From NCBI RefSeq assembly GCF_035222485.1, contig NC_085920.1, positions 6,992,001 to 7,056,000 on the forward strand: a DNA stretch of 64,000 nucleotides, given 5' to 3'. Positions 51,801-61,626 of this stretch are shown here, one piece after another (positions within the stretch are counted from its first letter, which is position 1; each line of letters begins with the position of its first letter). This DNA is from Podospora pseudoanserina (Eukaryota; Ascomycota; Sordariomycetes; Sordariales; Podosporaceae). Both the position numbers and the translations under genes were made by a program. The notes beneath the pieces are model-generated. The model was not told the origin of the DNA and did no database searches. It saw only the letters and a program-made list of their open reading frames with translations.

Positions 51801-52358
51801 AAAAGAGCCACGGGGCCGGAGGGTAAATTGGAGGTACAAACAATAGGCAGTGAGAACAAAACCGCGAGGACCGGGACCCGACATCATCATCCATCTGTCG
51901 GTCATTCTGGCCGAGTTCCAGACGATGACGATGAGACAGGCCAGATGTCTACTCTATCTCGCGTCTCAGATCTCAGATCAGACCTTCAAATCCCAACTAA
52001 CCCTCCTGCTCTCCTCAAAGGGCCACTGAGACGTAAATCTTCGAATCCACTTCCACAGATCTTGTCCATGAATATCGCCCGACTGTCATTACTCTTTGCG
52101 TGCGTATGTCTGTATCTATCCAACTGTAGTAACCATGTATACCTATGCAAAAAAGGGCCTCGCAAACAGCAGTTCCAGGCCACAATGCCCAGCGGCCAGA
52201 TAGCGTTCTGTTAATCTCGATCAACGGCCTTCCCCATAGGGTTATTTGGCACCCCCCTGACTGTTCTTTTCCCGATCTAGAACCCAAAGAAAAACCAATC
52301 TTGAATGAATGAAAAAGCTCATGATCAAACGCCAAAATGCATCATCCTAATCAACCTC
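48896..52358. other. Long spacer between RTA1-like and lipase genes
   Basis: About 3.5 kb. It holds the RTA1-like promoter and the 3' flank of the lipase gene. A plus-strand frame at 51531-52214 is long (227 codons) but of odd composition, with no domain; I do not call it. No tRNA seen. Confidence 0.5.
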
Positions 52359-54880
52359 TCACTTCTTCAACCCAACGCTTGCAGCCGACCCCTTCCTCGA
52401 ATGCACCGACCCGCTCCCACCACCCTCATCCGAACTTCCCGCTCCACCTCCCGGACTGCTAGCAGTCAACCCAGCAATATCATTCGCGCTCGTCGTGACC
52501 CCCCCGACGGCCTTACCTTTGCAACATTCCTCGTCAGTGTTCTTCTGCCCCTCCTTCCCCATCAAGAACAGCAACAGCGTCGGAGAACTTACTGGCACCC
52601 AGACTAATTCCCCTCCCTCCCCTCATAGAGTCAAAACTCATATGACTCCCTCCCGTCCCCCTCCTCTTAGGAGTAGTCATCATGTTCATCATCCCCGTCA
52701 TCCCCGTCGTGGCGGCGTGAGGGCCAGTGTCGCCAGCTGGACTGTCTGCGAACCCGTCCGTCATCTCCGCTTTGGACACGGGCGTGTGCGGGGAGTTTGG
52801 GTAGTCCTCACCACCGGAAGCAGCTATCTCGGCAGCTAGGTTCCCCTTGCTAGCCCTCGGCCTGGCAATCCTACTTGTCCTAGGTGGCAAGACGGTGGGT
52901 TGGAGCTGTAGCTGCTGCTGTGTTGTCGGCGAAGGGATGTGGCTCTCCCTCGACCATGGCCTCTCACGGTCCTGAAACTGTGGCAGGCCCTTCGACTCAA
53001 ACTTCAACGGGCTTTCTAGCCTCTTTGTAGGTGACACCCCCCATTCACTTTGCGCCTCCTCCATCTCCTCCCCAGTCCCGGCCGCGTCTTCATTTGAACT
53101 CCCATTCAACTCCGCGACCCTCACTGTTTCTTCCCCAACCGCTGTGCTGACATCACTATCAGCCACATCACTTCCCCTAGCCAGGTGGCTTGCCCTTCTC
53201 AGCCCACTCTCCATCTTGACCAAGTCTATGTGCTGTTTCCTGACAGTTCTATACCGCTCATACTCCTCCCTCGTATGCTCCGCCCCAGTGAAACTCTCCA
53301 GCGCATCAAAGACATGCTGGAAAACCAACTTGTCCACGTCCCTCGCCCACAAAAAGTCCAGGTGCTCGTAGTGTGGGATCTCGTTGGCTAGCGTTTGACT
53401 AGGAAGCTCCTTCAGCATGGCCTTGATATCGACCAACGAGTCACTACCTCCGTATACGAGCACGATCGGCGTCTTGATGTTCCTCGTCGGGTACCTAGCG
53501 ACTTTGGTGTACTTGTTGCTGGTGGCTGAGATCAGGGGCCGGTGGACATCGTCATCATACATTTGGAAGGACTTGGTTCGTATGATCTGGAACCAGTGTA
53601 CCACTGATTTTGTTGAGGTGAACGAGTAGAGATGAGGGTAAGCGGCCAGTTTCTGCGAAGTGCTGATGTTTTTGGTTTGCCAGTTGAAGAGAAACGAGAG
53701 ACCTAGATCGATGAGCTTGGTGAACAGTGGTGGATAGAGGATTGACTGCCACATGGTGGCCGAGCTGAGTATGGACCGCCGGCCGAAAAGGAGGAACAGC
53801 ACCTGTGGCGAGGCCTTGACCAGAGCGTCAACTATGCCGTTAGACAAGCCCGCTGGCGACATGGCTGGCGCCAGAGCGATAAAGACATTGACCTGCTCGT
53901 TGAGCTTGGGGTGGATGGACAAGCTGGCAAAAGCCTGCGCGGTGCCTTGGGAGAAGCCGATGTAGGAGAGGGACGGCTGGCCGGTGATCTCGAGAATGTA
54001 GCTGATGCTATTAGGAATATCGTGGAGGGCAAATTGGTCAATGGAAAAGTTCCAAAACTCGGTCGTCGTGGGGGAATATCGGATCGACTTTTTCGAGTAC
54101 TTGTTGCCCCTGTTGTTTCCGAGCTAGAGATATGATCAGCCATGTGCCCTCTCCTCGGCACCCCATTTTGAGGTTACCTACCCAAACGTCAAAACCCTTC
54201 TCCACCAATGCAAAGGGCAAAGCGCGCTGCTCATCCGTCAAGCAAACCCACACCTCGCTGTTCATTAGCAGCCCATGGTGCAGGTAAACCACCTTCTTCT
54301 TGACGCTGGTCGGCCCGCGATTCACCCTCCGTTCCTCCTCCCCCTTCCGCCATGCAAGTCTGTGTATTCCCAGCAAATACCCATCCTCGGTTCGTACCAC
54401 GTGTTCCTCGGCGGTGTAGCCAAACATGGCACATAAATCGACGAAATCGGAGGCATCGCGAATCGAGGCCGAGACCGCTGGATTTCACCGTCAGTATTGT
54501 TACCCCTAGCATCTTCCAGCACAAACAACATGCATTTTCTCCTCTGCTCTGCCCGCTTCTGCGCTGGACTAGTCCACCTATTAAACAGACGTCTCGAGAT
54601 CCCGTAACATAGCTGTAGTAACGACGGCGCTGAACAATACGATTAGCTCGGGAGCTCAATCTCGGTGGAGATCAAGATAGGGGGCCGTCTCACGCAAAGC
54701 AAGCGTAAATATTCGAATAAAGGCCTCGAGCCCTACAAGCAGAAAGGATCCAACAAGGGCGGCATATTCGGTGCTATTTCTCCCAAATAAATCATCTATC
54801 AGTAAATTATTGTTGCCTCTCTGCCACCACGGGGTGTGAATGTCTCACGGGTTAAGGCGCCCCAGAAAGGGGACAGGCAT
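52359..54880 (-). CDS. TGL1-like steryl ester hydrolase / acid lipase
   Basis: Alpha/beta hydrolase of the lysosomal acid lipase family; yeast TGL1 and YEH enzymes cleave steryl esters at lipid droplets or the plasma membrane. Five exons from the minus strand: 54849-54880, 54694-54773, 54182-54477, 52593-54123 and 52359-52516, with all phases agreeing, giving 698 aa. The short N-terminus (MPVPFLGRLNP|TEY) leads into one membrane segment (ALVGSFLLVGLEAFIRIFTL), as in TGL1. The AB-hydrolase lid domain begins FGYTAEEHVVRTEDGYLLG. The oxyanion motif is YLHHGLLMNS, the nucleophile is Ser194 in GFSQGT, the acid lies in VLVYGGSDSLVD and the His in HYEHLDFLWARD. The last 240 residues are a Ser/Pro/Gly-rich disordered tail absent from the short family members. 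The final intron changes the C-terminus if kept. Confidence 0.9.
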
Positions 54881-55766
54881 CTTGGCGGGCTTGCGGTATT
54901 CCACTGGTTGGCTCTTATCTGGTGACCATTGGCGCGCTTTTCGTATGCCGGACGTTGTTTGGGTGAATTTGTGTAAATATCAATCAATCTGAAAACAACT
55001 TGCAAAAGGGAAACATTCCTATATCGTACAAAAGGACCGTAACAATCTTCTTGGAGCGAGCCGATTGGGCGTGCGAGGCGAGGATCGAGGGAAGCTTGCT
55101 CCACCGCCTGTCAGAAGGTTGTTAGTTAGGTGAAGGCTGCTGCTGAAACGGGGCGATGTGATGTCACAGGTGTCAGAGCGTCACATGCAAAATTGTTGGA
55201 GCTTGCTGTGCCGTCCCGCAATGTATGTACAGCCTGCATAGTCCTCCGTAGTGTGGAAGTCTTTATATTGGAGAACTGGCACGCTGGGTTCTTTTGCCAC
55301 GAATGCAAAGTCTGGAGGCAAACATTGTCTTTTCATTGATGGACGGCGTAAGCCTGGGATGATACGGATGATATCAGGGTTGCGTGTCGCCAGGGTTGTA
55401 TATGGCATGTAACCCTCGGTGTGGTTAAATAAAGGCGTACCCAAAACATGGCCTTCTGAGTAAAGTTCATAAACAGAACACGAGCAAATGGCGTAAACGC
55501 GTATCTCTCAACAACTAGTGACTCTGATGGTGAGGATTCATCGAAGAGGGAAACCATTAAGAAGGTGTTTGACTGTCAGCTACGGGTCAGAGCCTGACAG
55601 AGATGAGCAACCTCCTCACTGAGGGTGCTTTTAGTTCTTTCCAAACCAGTCCCCTTCAGGTCAAATCATCTGCCAAACTCGGTTGAAGCCCTTCGTCACC
55701 TCGAGTTTTCTCTGGTATCATCCAATCCAACCCATATCGCCACTATTCCTCTGACTAGTGCTCATT
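54881..55766. other. Divergent promoter, lipase and F-box-like genes
   Basis: About 0.9 kb. No gene seen; short frames on both strands overlap one another. Confidence 0.55.
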
Positions 55767-57246
55767 ATGACTTGCGCATCTTCTAACAAAATTCCTCGCC
55801 GGCGGCCGTTGACCCTCACGCCTATCAAGGTAAAGGGCCGCGGTCGCAAGCCGAAGTGGCAGCCCCCCAACCCTGCGCAGCTTCAAAGCTTGATGGAGGA
55901 GCGCCGAAGGAAAAGAGAGGAGGAGAACGGCCACGATAGTGTCGACGATATTTCATCCAGGTCTTCCAAACGGTACAAGCAGTCCTTCCCACCGAAGTCT
56001 AGGCTCGAGTCGCTACCCCCCGAAATGCTCTGGCCCATAGCCGTCAGGTCACAGAACCTGCATCTCCTGAGGGTCAGCAGGTTTCTTCGAGGTCTCTTGT
56101 CAGACAGATCATTCGAACTGGAAATGGCTGTGGCGGCATTCGGCCCAACATGGGATATGTATTTCGGCCGGCCGAGGAGCACTATTGGTAGCCCTCCTGA
56201 ACCTGAACAGTTTCCCGGGGACCCCAAATTCCAGGTCAGTGTTATGCTCTATTTTGATTAGCGAAGCGTGTCTCCGAAAAGCTTGCTGCCCTCTTAGCCA
56301 TCCTTCGAAACCGGTTGGCTATTTGAAAGAGTTTCAAGGATCCTTGGAGGTGTGGTTGAGCAATGCTATCCTACTTTTTAACATCTCGACCCAGCCGTTC
56401 CATATTATGACATCCCCTTTTGACCGAACACAGCGCTGACACGTCTTTCTATAGGGCAATGTGCTTGCTGCGCGTCTCATGCATGACACGCGCTACATGA
56501 ATGTTGATTTCATACTCAAAGCCCAGCAGGTCTGGTGTCGCCAAGAGCGCACAGAGAGGCACATGGAAAAAGCGGCGTGTATCTTGTGGAAACCGCCGAC
56601 CCAGGTACAGCCAAAACAAGAGGGATCGGAAGCCAACAAAGACCAGCGAGCTGAAGAGAAGCAAGAACTTGGATACAGGGAGCGAGAAGTGGAGAAGATC
56701 AGGGAGAGGTTCGACGAAGACTGGCAAGAGTTTTGCGACGCCTGCCCGTTTAACAACACAACGAAACTCGAATATGAGATCGGAACGAATACGCAGGGCC
56801 CGAAAGGCGGCTATCTGGACCTCCACCCTTTGACACCAATTCCCGATCGGTTCTTGAAAGGGCCATTTGACTTGGAATCAGTCAAATTACTCTTCTGGCT
56901 GGTTCGTGGAGGGGCCCGCATATTGCCCGAGCACAACTGGGAGGCCACCAAACACGGATTCGAACAGATCATGAACGTGGAGAGTCGGCTGGGCATCTAT
57001 GTGCTCATCCTCTTCGACATTCTCGGCGTGTTCCAGAAGGAGCATTGGCCACCATTTTTGCTCGACGAGAAAATGAAATGGGTCAAAGAGACAAGGCGGG
57101 TTGAGATGTCTGCTCAATCGTGGAAGTACTGTCTGTCCATTCTTGCGCATCGCATGTTTTTGTCGCGCCAGGAACAGGAAGAGAATTCGCGCCTGGGACG
57201 GGATAGTTTGAATAGTGGGAGGAGGGACAGGGGGCCGAGGAGGTGA
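55767..57246 (+). CDS. F-box-like protein, otherwise unknown
   Basis: Exons are 55767-56234 and 56455-57246, giving 419 aa. The 220-nt phase-0 intron is long for this genome and could hide a small extra exon. The N-terminus is basic (PRRRPLTLTPIKVKGRGRKP) with a Lys/Arg/Glu helix. Around residues 78-115, SRLESLPPEMLWPIAVRSQN followed by LHLLRVSRFLRGLLSD fits an F-box-type motif (LP.E.L..I ... L..V...). After it comes a long helical region, including a charged coil (about residues 205-240), then hydrophobic helices. F-box proteins act as substrate receptors of SCF ubiquitin ligases; the target is unknown. No known repeat domain (WD40, LRR, kelch) follows, so this is the F-box-plus-unknown type common in fungi. 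Confidence 0.75.
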
Positions 57247-58179
57247 GACTGCGGCGTTAATGACCATCCTTTGTCTCCAGCGGGTTGTTCATAGAAATAG
57301 CTCTTTTGCTGTACGGAAAAGCGTCAATATAGTAATTGCAAGCTTACTGGCACTCTGTGGCACCCTCCCCACAAAGTAATTGGCACAGCAAAAGTAAGTT
57401 AACGCATATCAGACTATAAACCATGCCTCTAAAGCAAATCAACGGGCCTATGAACTATCTTTGAAGGCCTGTTAACTATCTTGAAAGGCCTAGTAATTAT
57501 GCTTCAAGACATGATGTGGTCCAGATGGGTAAACCTACTTTTGTGTGCCACTTATTTTGTGGTGGAGGTGACTCTCAATATATACACATGGCATCCGGGC
57601 CCGTAAACCACAAAGTCACAGGCAAGTATATAGCCAAGGATCCCTTCCCTTCCTTGTTGGTATTTCCAGCTCACTGACGTAGCTTTCCTTGGCTGGTAAA
57701 CAGGCTGTATCATTTGGCTTGCAGGATAGAAGACACACAGCAGCTTCTCTCATATCTGACTGTCTCGTCACACGCTATAGGCAGGTAGGCAGTATCAATG
57801 TCGCAAAGAAGAAAATAGACCCAGATATACCATTTCCCGTTTGCCGAAAGAAAATAAAAGCGTGCAAAAATGACATCCCATGCTGTGTGTAAGCCATGAT
57901 TTAAATGACCCCCATGATGATGGTTCGGGGCTTGGTCTTGATTATAACGACCTTCTCCCAAGCTGCCAGATTTCTCTTTCGCCCATGATTCGCAAAGCCA
58001 ATCAATCCATAACATCATGAAAAGATTCCCATGTCTCCCAGTTTTGGTTCCTCTCCTGGTCCTTACCCAAAGACAAAAGCTCCCGACATCGCTGCTGGTG
58101 ACCAATCTTGCTTCAACTCAGAAGGAGCCGCGAACAGGGTATCGAGAAAGGTTCATCGTTGTGTTGGTGGTTGGGTAAT
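57247..58179. other. Convergent spacer with a small tandem repeat
   Basis: 3' flanks of the F-box-like (+) and eS30 (-) genes. It holds three 21-nt repeats at 57445-57507. No gene seen. Confidence 0.6.
57445..57507. repeat. Three 21-nt degenerate tandem units
   Basis: Each unit starts GGCCT and continues with an ACTATCTTTGAA-like part; the third copy is the most diverged. Non-coding. Confidence 0.65.
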
Positions 58180-58715
58180 TTAAGCAGTGGGGTTAGGGTT
58201 CATCTGTAGTTGTGTTGTCAGCCCAGGGCCCTTGTATGGTGATGGTTTGCTGTTCAGGATGGTGGTACTGACCTTGCGCTTGCCACCAGTCAAGGTGATG
58301 TTGACGAAACGGCGAGTGTAAGTGAGTCTCTTCTTCGCACGGCCCTTGCTATTTCAGGTGTCAGAATGAATGTTCCGTCTTGGTCAAAACCCACCCATGG
58401 GTTGAAGTCGGAAAAATTGCGGGGGTGGAACATACGGAGTCTTCTTCTTCTCCTGCTTCTCGACCTTAGGGGTCTGAGACTTGACCTTTCCTGTATCCCA
58501 GAACCGTCAGAACCCGTGTTTCGATCCATAGCCGTTCAGGCACTGCTGTCGACAAGAACTTCTCGAGCAAGGTTGTCGTCGTGGGGGTCGACAGCGGGGA
58601 GAGAGACATACCGGCACGAGCCAAACTGAGGAGAGAACAAGTCAGTAAATCAGTCCATCATCGCGATACCTTCGACCAAGTCAAGATTATCGTACCTTCC
58701 GTGAACCTTTCCCAT
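58180..58715 (-). CDS. rps30: 40S ribosomal protein eS30 (RPS30)
   Basis: Small basic protein of the 40S subunit near the decoding region. Five exons from the minus strand: 58696-58715, 58612-58625, 58436-58490, 58273-58348 and 58180-58203, giving 62 aa. All splice phases agree. The product begins MGKVHGSLARAGKVKSQTP, has the basic KQEKKKTPKGRAKKR block and RRFVNITLTGGKRK, and ends MNPNPTA. Unlike animal FAU, no ubiquitin-like fusion precedes it. Exon 2 is only 14 nt. The intron before the last exon begins right after GGKRK. The coding part is one third of the gene span, which is unusual density of introns for so short a protein, yet common in fungal ribosomal protein genes. Confidence 0.95.
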
Positions 58716-60289
58716 TTTGGATGATTTGCGATGGGTGTTAACTACTCAAAGTCGGGGTCTTGGATGGGAGCGGGAGGCGGACGCAGCTGAGGAAGGTTTC
58801 GCAACTCGATGCTGTCGATTTCTGTGTGGATTAGGCTGATTAGCTAAGGAATTGTGGGCGTGGCGACCTACCCCGCAGGGCTTTGAAATGACTGACCTCT
58901 GCTGTTGCGTGGCGCAGTCCACACAGGTGAATGGCGCTGTGGGTGTATTATGTGGCTGGAGAGCTGTTCGAGCTTGTGGTCCGGGCGTGTGGCATGATCC
59001 ACCTGGAGGGGGATTTGCGCACGGATCAGCCATCACACCTGCCACAGATGATGAACGGCTTGGTGGAAGCGACAAAAGCATCAGCTCGCCGAACGAAGGG
59101 GACATGGTCACGTGGCTCGATTCTCTCACATGGCCGGCCAACGCTTGTGGCAAGGGTTGCCGCATATGTTGAATGTGATCACAACAGCTGCAAAGAAGAA
59201 CAGGATGATCAGAGAGGAGATCACCCAAGCTTGCCAGCGATTGCTGGAAGTTGGGGGTGCTTCCAAGTCAGAGCCCATTGTGTTGTTGTTAGCGCTGGTG
59301 ACAGAGCCCAAGCTCACGTGAGCCACACGTGACTACCCTACATCATTCTGCCCCTTCGGCTCGCCTTTATGGGCCTGTCTGCTCGCCCTGGACTACTATC
59401 CATCGAACACTTGCACACAATGCTTTCAACCAGCGAACGAGGGCCAATTTTACACTTGCACATGCTGTTCTCCGTCAGCGCGTGAGCTTTGGCGGTTTGG
59501 CTGAACAGACTTTGTGTACGTACCTTCATCTCCTCCAGGGAACCCCGGGACTGGATGGCGTCAAAGCCCTGTGCTGTCAAGAAGTTGACCTCACCCATAT
59601 CACCAAGCAATCATATTCTTTAGTTGAACACTTTCATTCTCTCGACAACCCACCACCACCGCAACTTGTCTTTCAACAGCAAATAACGTTGGACTTTGAC
59701 ATTGCCATCATCGAGGACCTTCTGAGTGGCATCGAAGAATGGACGACCGCCTTCACGGCAGCTGTTGTGAATCGAGACTTGCACATGCCACCGTGAGCCC
59801 AGTTCAACTGGATGTTAGCCAAGGACCCAACTGCTAAGAAATCTTCAGCCAAGATGGAGAAAGCCTCAATAGCTTGAGGTTAACTTGGCCTTACGTGATA
59901 ATAGAACTCTTCTCAGCCAATGACACTTCTATCTCAAGTCTCCTCCAGTTGTTCGTCCAGCTTGGGACATTTCACCATCAGTCGAGGTGATGAGGGATTA
60001 TCAGATCAGATTGATAAGAAGTCTTGGCCCTCGCCTCTGCAGCTGTGTTTCCACTCTTCCCCAATCCCCCGCCAACGTCAACCCTTGATCATTCGACTCC
60101 ATAGTCTTGGCCCGGGGTTGTGGTTGGTACAACCAAGGTCACCCGCTTCCGCACTGGCACCCACCCCATTGGCAGGCAAGAGCTACAAAGACCCTTTACA
60201 AGACCGCCCTCTTGTTTGATATCGTTCCCCTTTCTGTTTTGACCCTCTTCATCTTTTACTCTCCATTAAACCACAAAACCCCCCCCAAA
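58716..60289. other. Spacer between eS30 and CREG-like genes, with possible small coding pieces
   Basis: About 1.6 kb. Several coding-like pieces (separate entry) lie at 59112-59321 and 59515-59796 on the plus strand, and one membrane-segment frame on the minus strand at 59126-59278. None resolves into a full gene. Confidence 0.45.
59112..59796 (+). other. Unresolved candidate gene
   Basis: Two plus-strand pieces look protein-like. The first (59112-59321) reads MLNVITTAAKKNRMIREEIT and then QACQRLLEVGGASKSEPIVL. The second (about 59515-59796) reads YLHLLQGTPGLDGVKALCCQ and later LDFDIAIIEDLLSGIEEWTT before a stop at 59794. A GTGAGC donor at 59318 would allow joining, but I could not find an acceptor that puts both in phase. 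The opposite strand of the first piece encodes MGSDLEAPPTSSNRWQAWVI and then a clear membrane segment, so the real coding strand is not certain. No known family recognised. Confidence 0.3.
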
Positions 60290-61060
60290 ATGAAACCCAC
60301 CACCCTCCTCTCCACCCTCCTCCCCCTCACCTCGGCCTACTCCATCCCCAAGGACTCAACCGCCCCCAGCAGCAATGCCTTCAAGATCCCCACCGCCCGC
60401 GAATCCGCCATCCTCGCCCGCCGAATCCTAACCCTAACCCCGCTAGGCACCATCTCGACCATCTTCCCCTCCACCACCTCGTCCCGCAACCCCCCAGGAA
60501 TTGAAGGCAAACCCCACGCCCTAATGGAATACATCTCCGCCTGTGACCCCCTCGCACCCTCCAACCCGACCCTCTTGTCCCTCAACATCTCCTCCACCTT
60601 CCGCAACGCAGCCAACGCCAACCTCTCCCTAGCCATAACTTGGACCCCCCCTCCCCTCCCCCCTCCCTCAAGGTCCTTCCTCTCCCATCTCAACCCCTTT
60701 TCTTCCGAACCCCCCGTTCAGCCCCAATCCTACAGCGCCGCCGCTCTCCCGCGGTACTCCCTGATGGGGTATCTCGAACCCATCCCCGGAGCAGACGACC
60801 CAAAGAGTGATGTGGGCAAGCTGGTTCAGACTTGCTACACCAACACGCATCCGGACGCGAAGTACTGGCTTCCGGGAAATAGGATTCACGAGAGCCACTT
60901 TGTGAGGTTGGTGGTGACGGAGATTTACTGGGTGGGCGGGTTTGGGGATAGGGCGTATATCGGGTGGATTGACGCCAAGGATTGGGAGAGTGTGACCGAG
61001 AAGGAGATTGAGGGGGCGAGGTTACCTGGGGAGAAGCCGCTTGAAGGGGGGGATCTTTAG
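60290..61060 (+). CDS. Secreted CREG-like FMN-binding split-barrel protein
   Basis: Single exon, 256 aa from the ATG at 60290. It starts with a signal peptide (MKPTTLLSTLLPLTSAYS). The rest matches the CREG-type beta-barrel, related to pyridoxamine 5'-phosphate oxidases: ARESAILARRILTLTPLGTI (residues about 37-56), a Pro/Ser loop, then ALMEYISACDP, SNPTLLSLNISSTFRNAANA, LSLAITW, and after a Pro-rich insert LPRYSLMGYLEPIPG, TNTHPDAKYWLPG and IYWVGGFGDRAYIGWI near the end. Animal CREG1 is a secreted glycoprotein; family members mostly lack enzyme activity, and whether FMN is bound here is not known. Asn-X-Ser/Thr sites support secretion. The upstream frame is open but lacks the signal peptide. 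Confidence 0.87.
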   Translation: MKPTTLLSTLLPLTSAYSIPKDSTAPSSNAFKIPTARESAILARRILTLTPLGTISTIFPSTTSSRNPPGIEGKPHALMEYISACDPLAPSNPTLLSLNISSTFRNAANANLSLAITWTPPPLPPPSRSFLSHLNPFSSEPPVQPQSYSAAALPRYSLMGYLEPIPGADDPKSDVGKLVQTCYTNTHPDAKYWLPGNRIHESHFVRLVVTEIYWVGGFGDRAYIGWIDAKDWESVTEKEIEGARLPGEKPLEGGDL

Positions 61061-61626
61061 GGGTGGTCTTGATCTTTTGAGAAAGGGGTGGAGGGTTGCA
61101 GTTGGGATTGGGAATAGGTGTGGCGTAATTGTGGCGTTGACAGGTGCGTGATTTGATGGATGAGAGGAGTACGAGGCAGGCATGGATGAAGCATTGGACT
61201 ATTATGAATTGGTTTGAGGGAGCATATGCATGGGTGTCAATCAGTGGTGGGTGTGTTTCAGGTTGTGGCAGCGGGTTGGCGAGTGGTGTTCATTCAGGGC
61301 AACCAGAAATATACACATACCAAATCTGAACCCCTTTTCAACATATCCTTACACTGTATGTATGGTCTCGTATTTTAACAAAATGCTGAGTTGTCCGGTG
61401 GTTGCCATCAAGTCCAAACCTTCAAGCAAAACCGACCCAAAATCGGGTATCAACACCATCATGTTCAATCCTATAAAACCTAAATAATAGACTCATAAAA
61501 ACTCCCTCCCCGAAACCCCAACTGATAATTAAACTCGATATGTTTTAAAGTGGGCAAGTGTTGCCCTTCTTCTTCCTACACTCTTCTCCAAACCGTAGCA
61601 TGCCATCAATAGTCATTAGCCCATCT
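61061..61626. other. Convergent 3' spacer
   Basis: Shared by the CREG-like gene (+) and the large unknown gene (-). No gene seen. Confidence 0.6.

Noticed and set aside
51531-52214. Plus-strand frame of 227 codons
   Set aside because: No domain, no good start context, irregular composition, and lies in the lipase 3' flank. Kept out of the gene list, though RNA data could change this.
60424-60440. CCTAACCCTAACCCC, resembling telomere repeat
   Set aside because: It lies within the coding sequence ILTLTP of the CREG-like protein and has only two units; chance codon effect.
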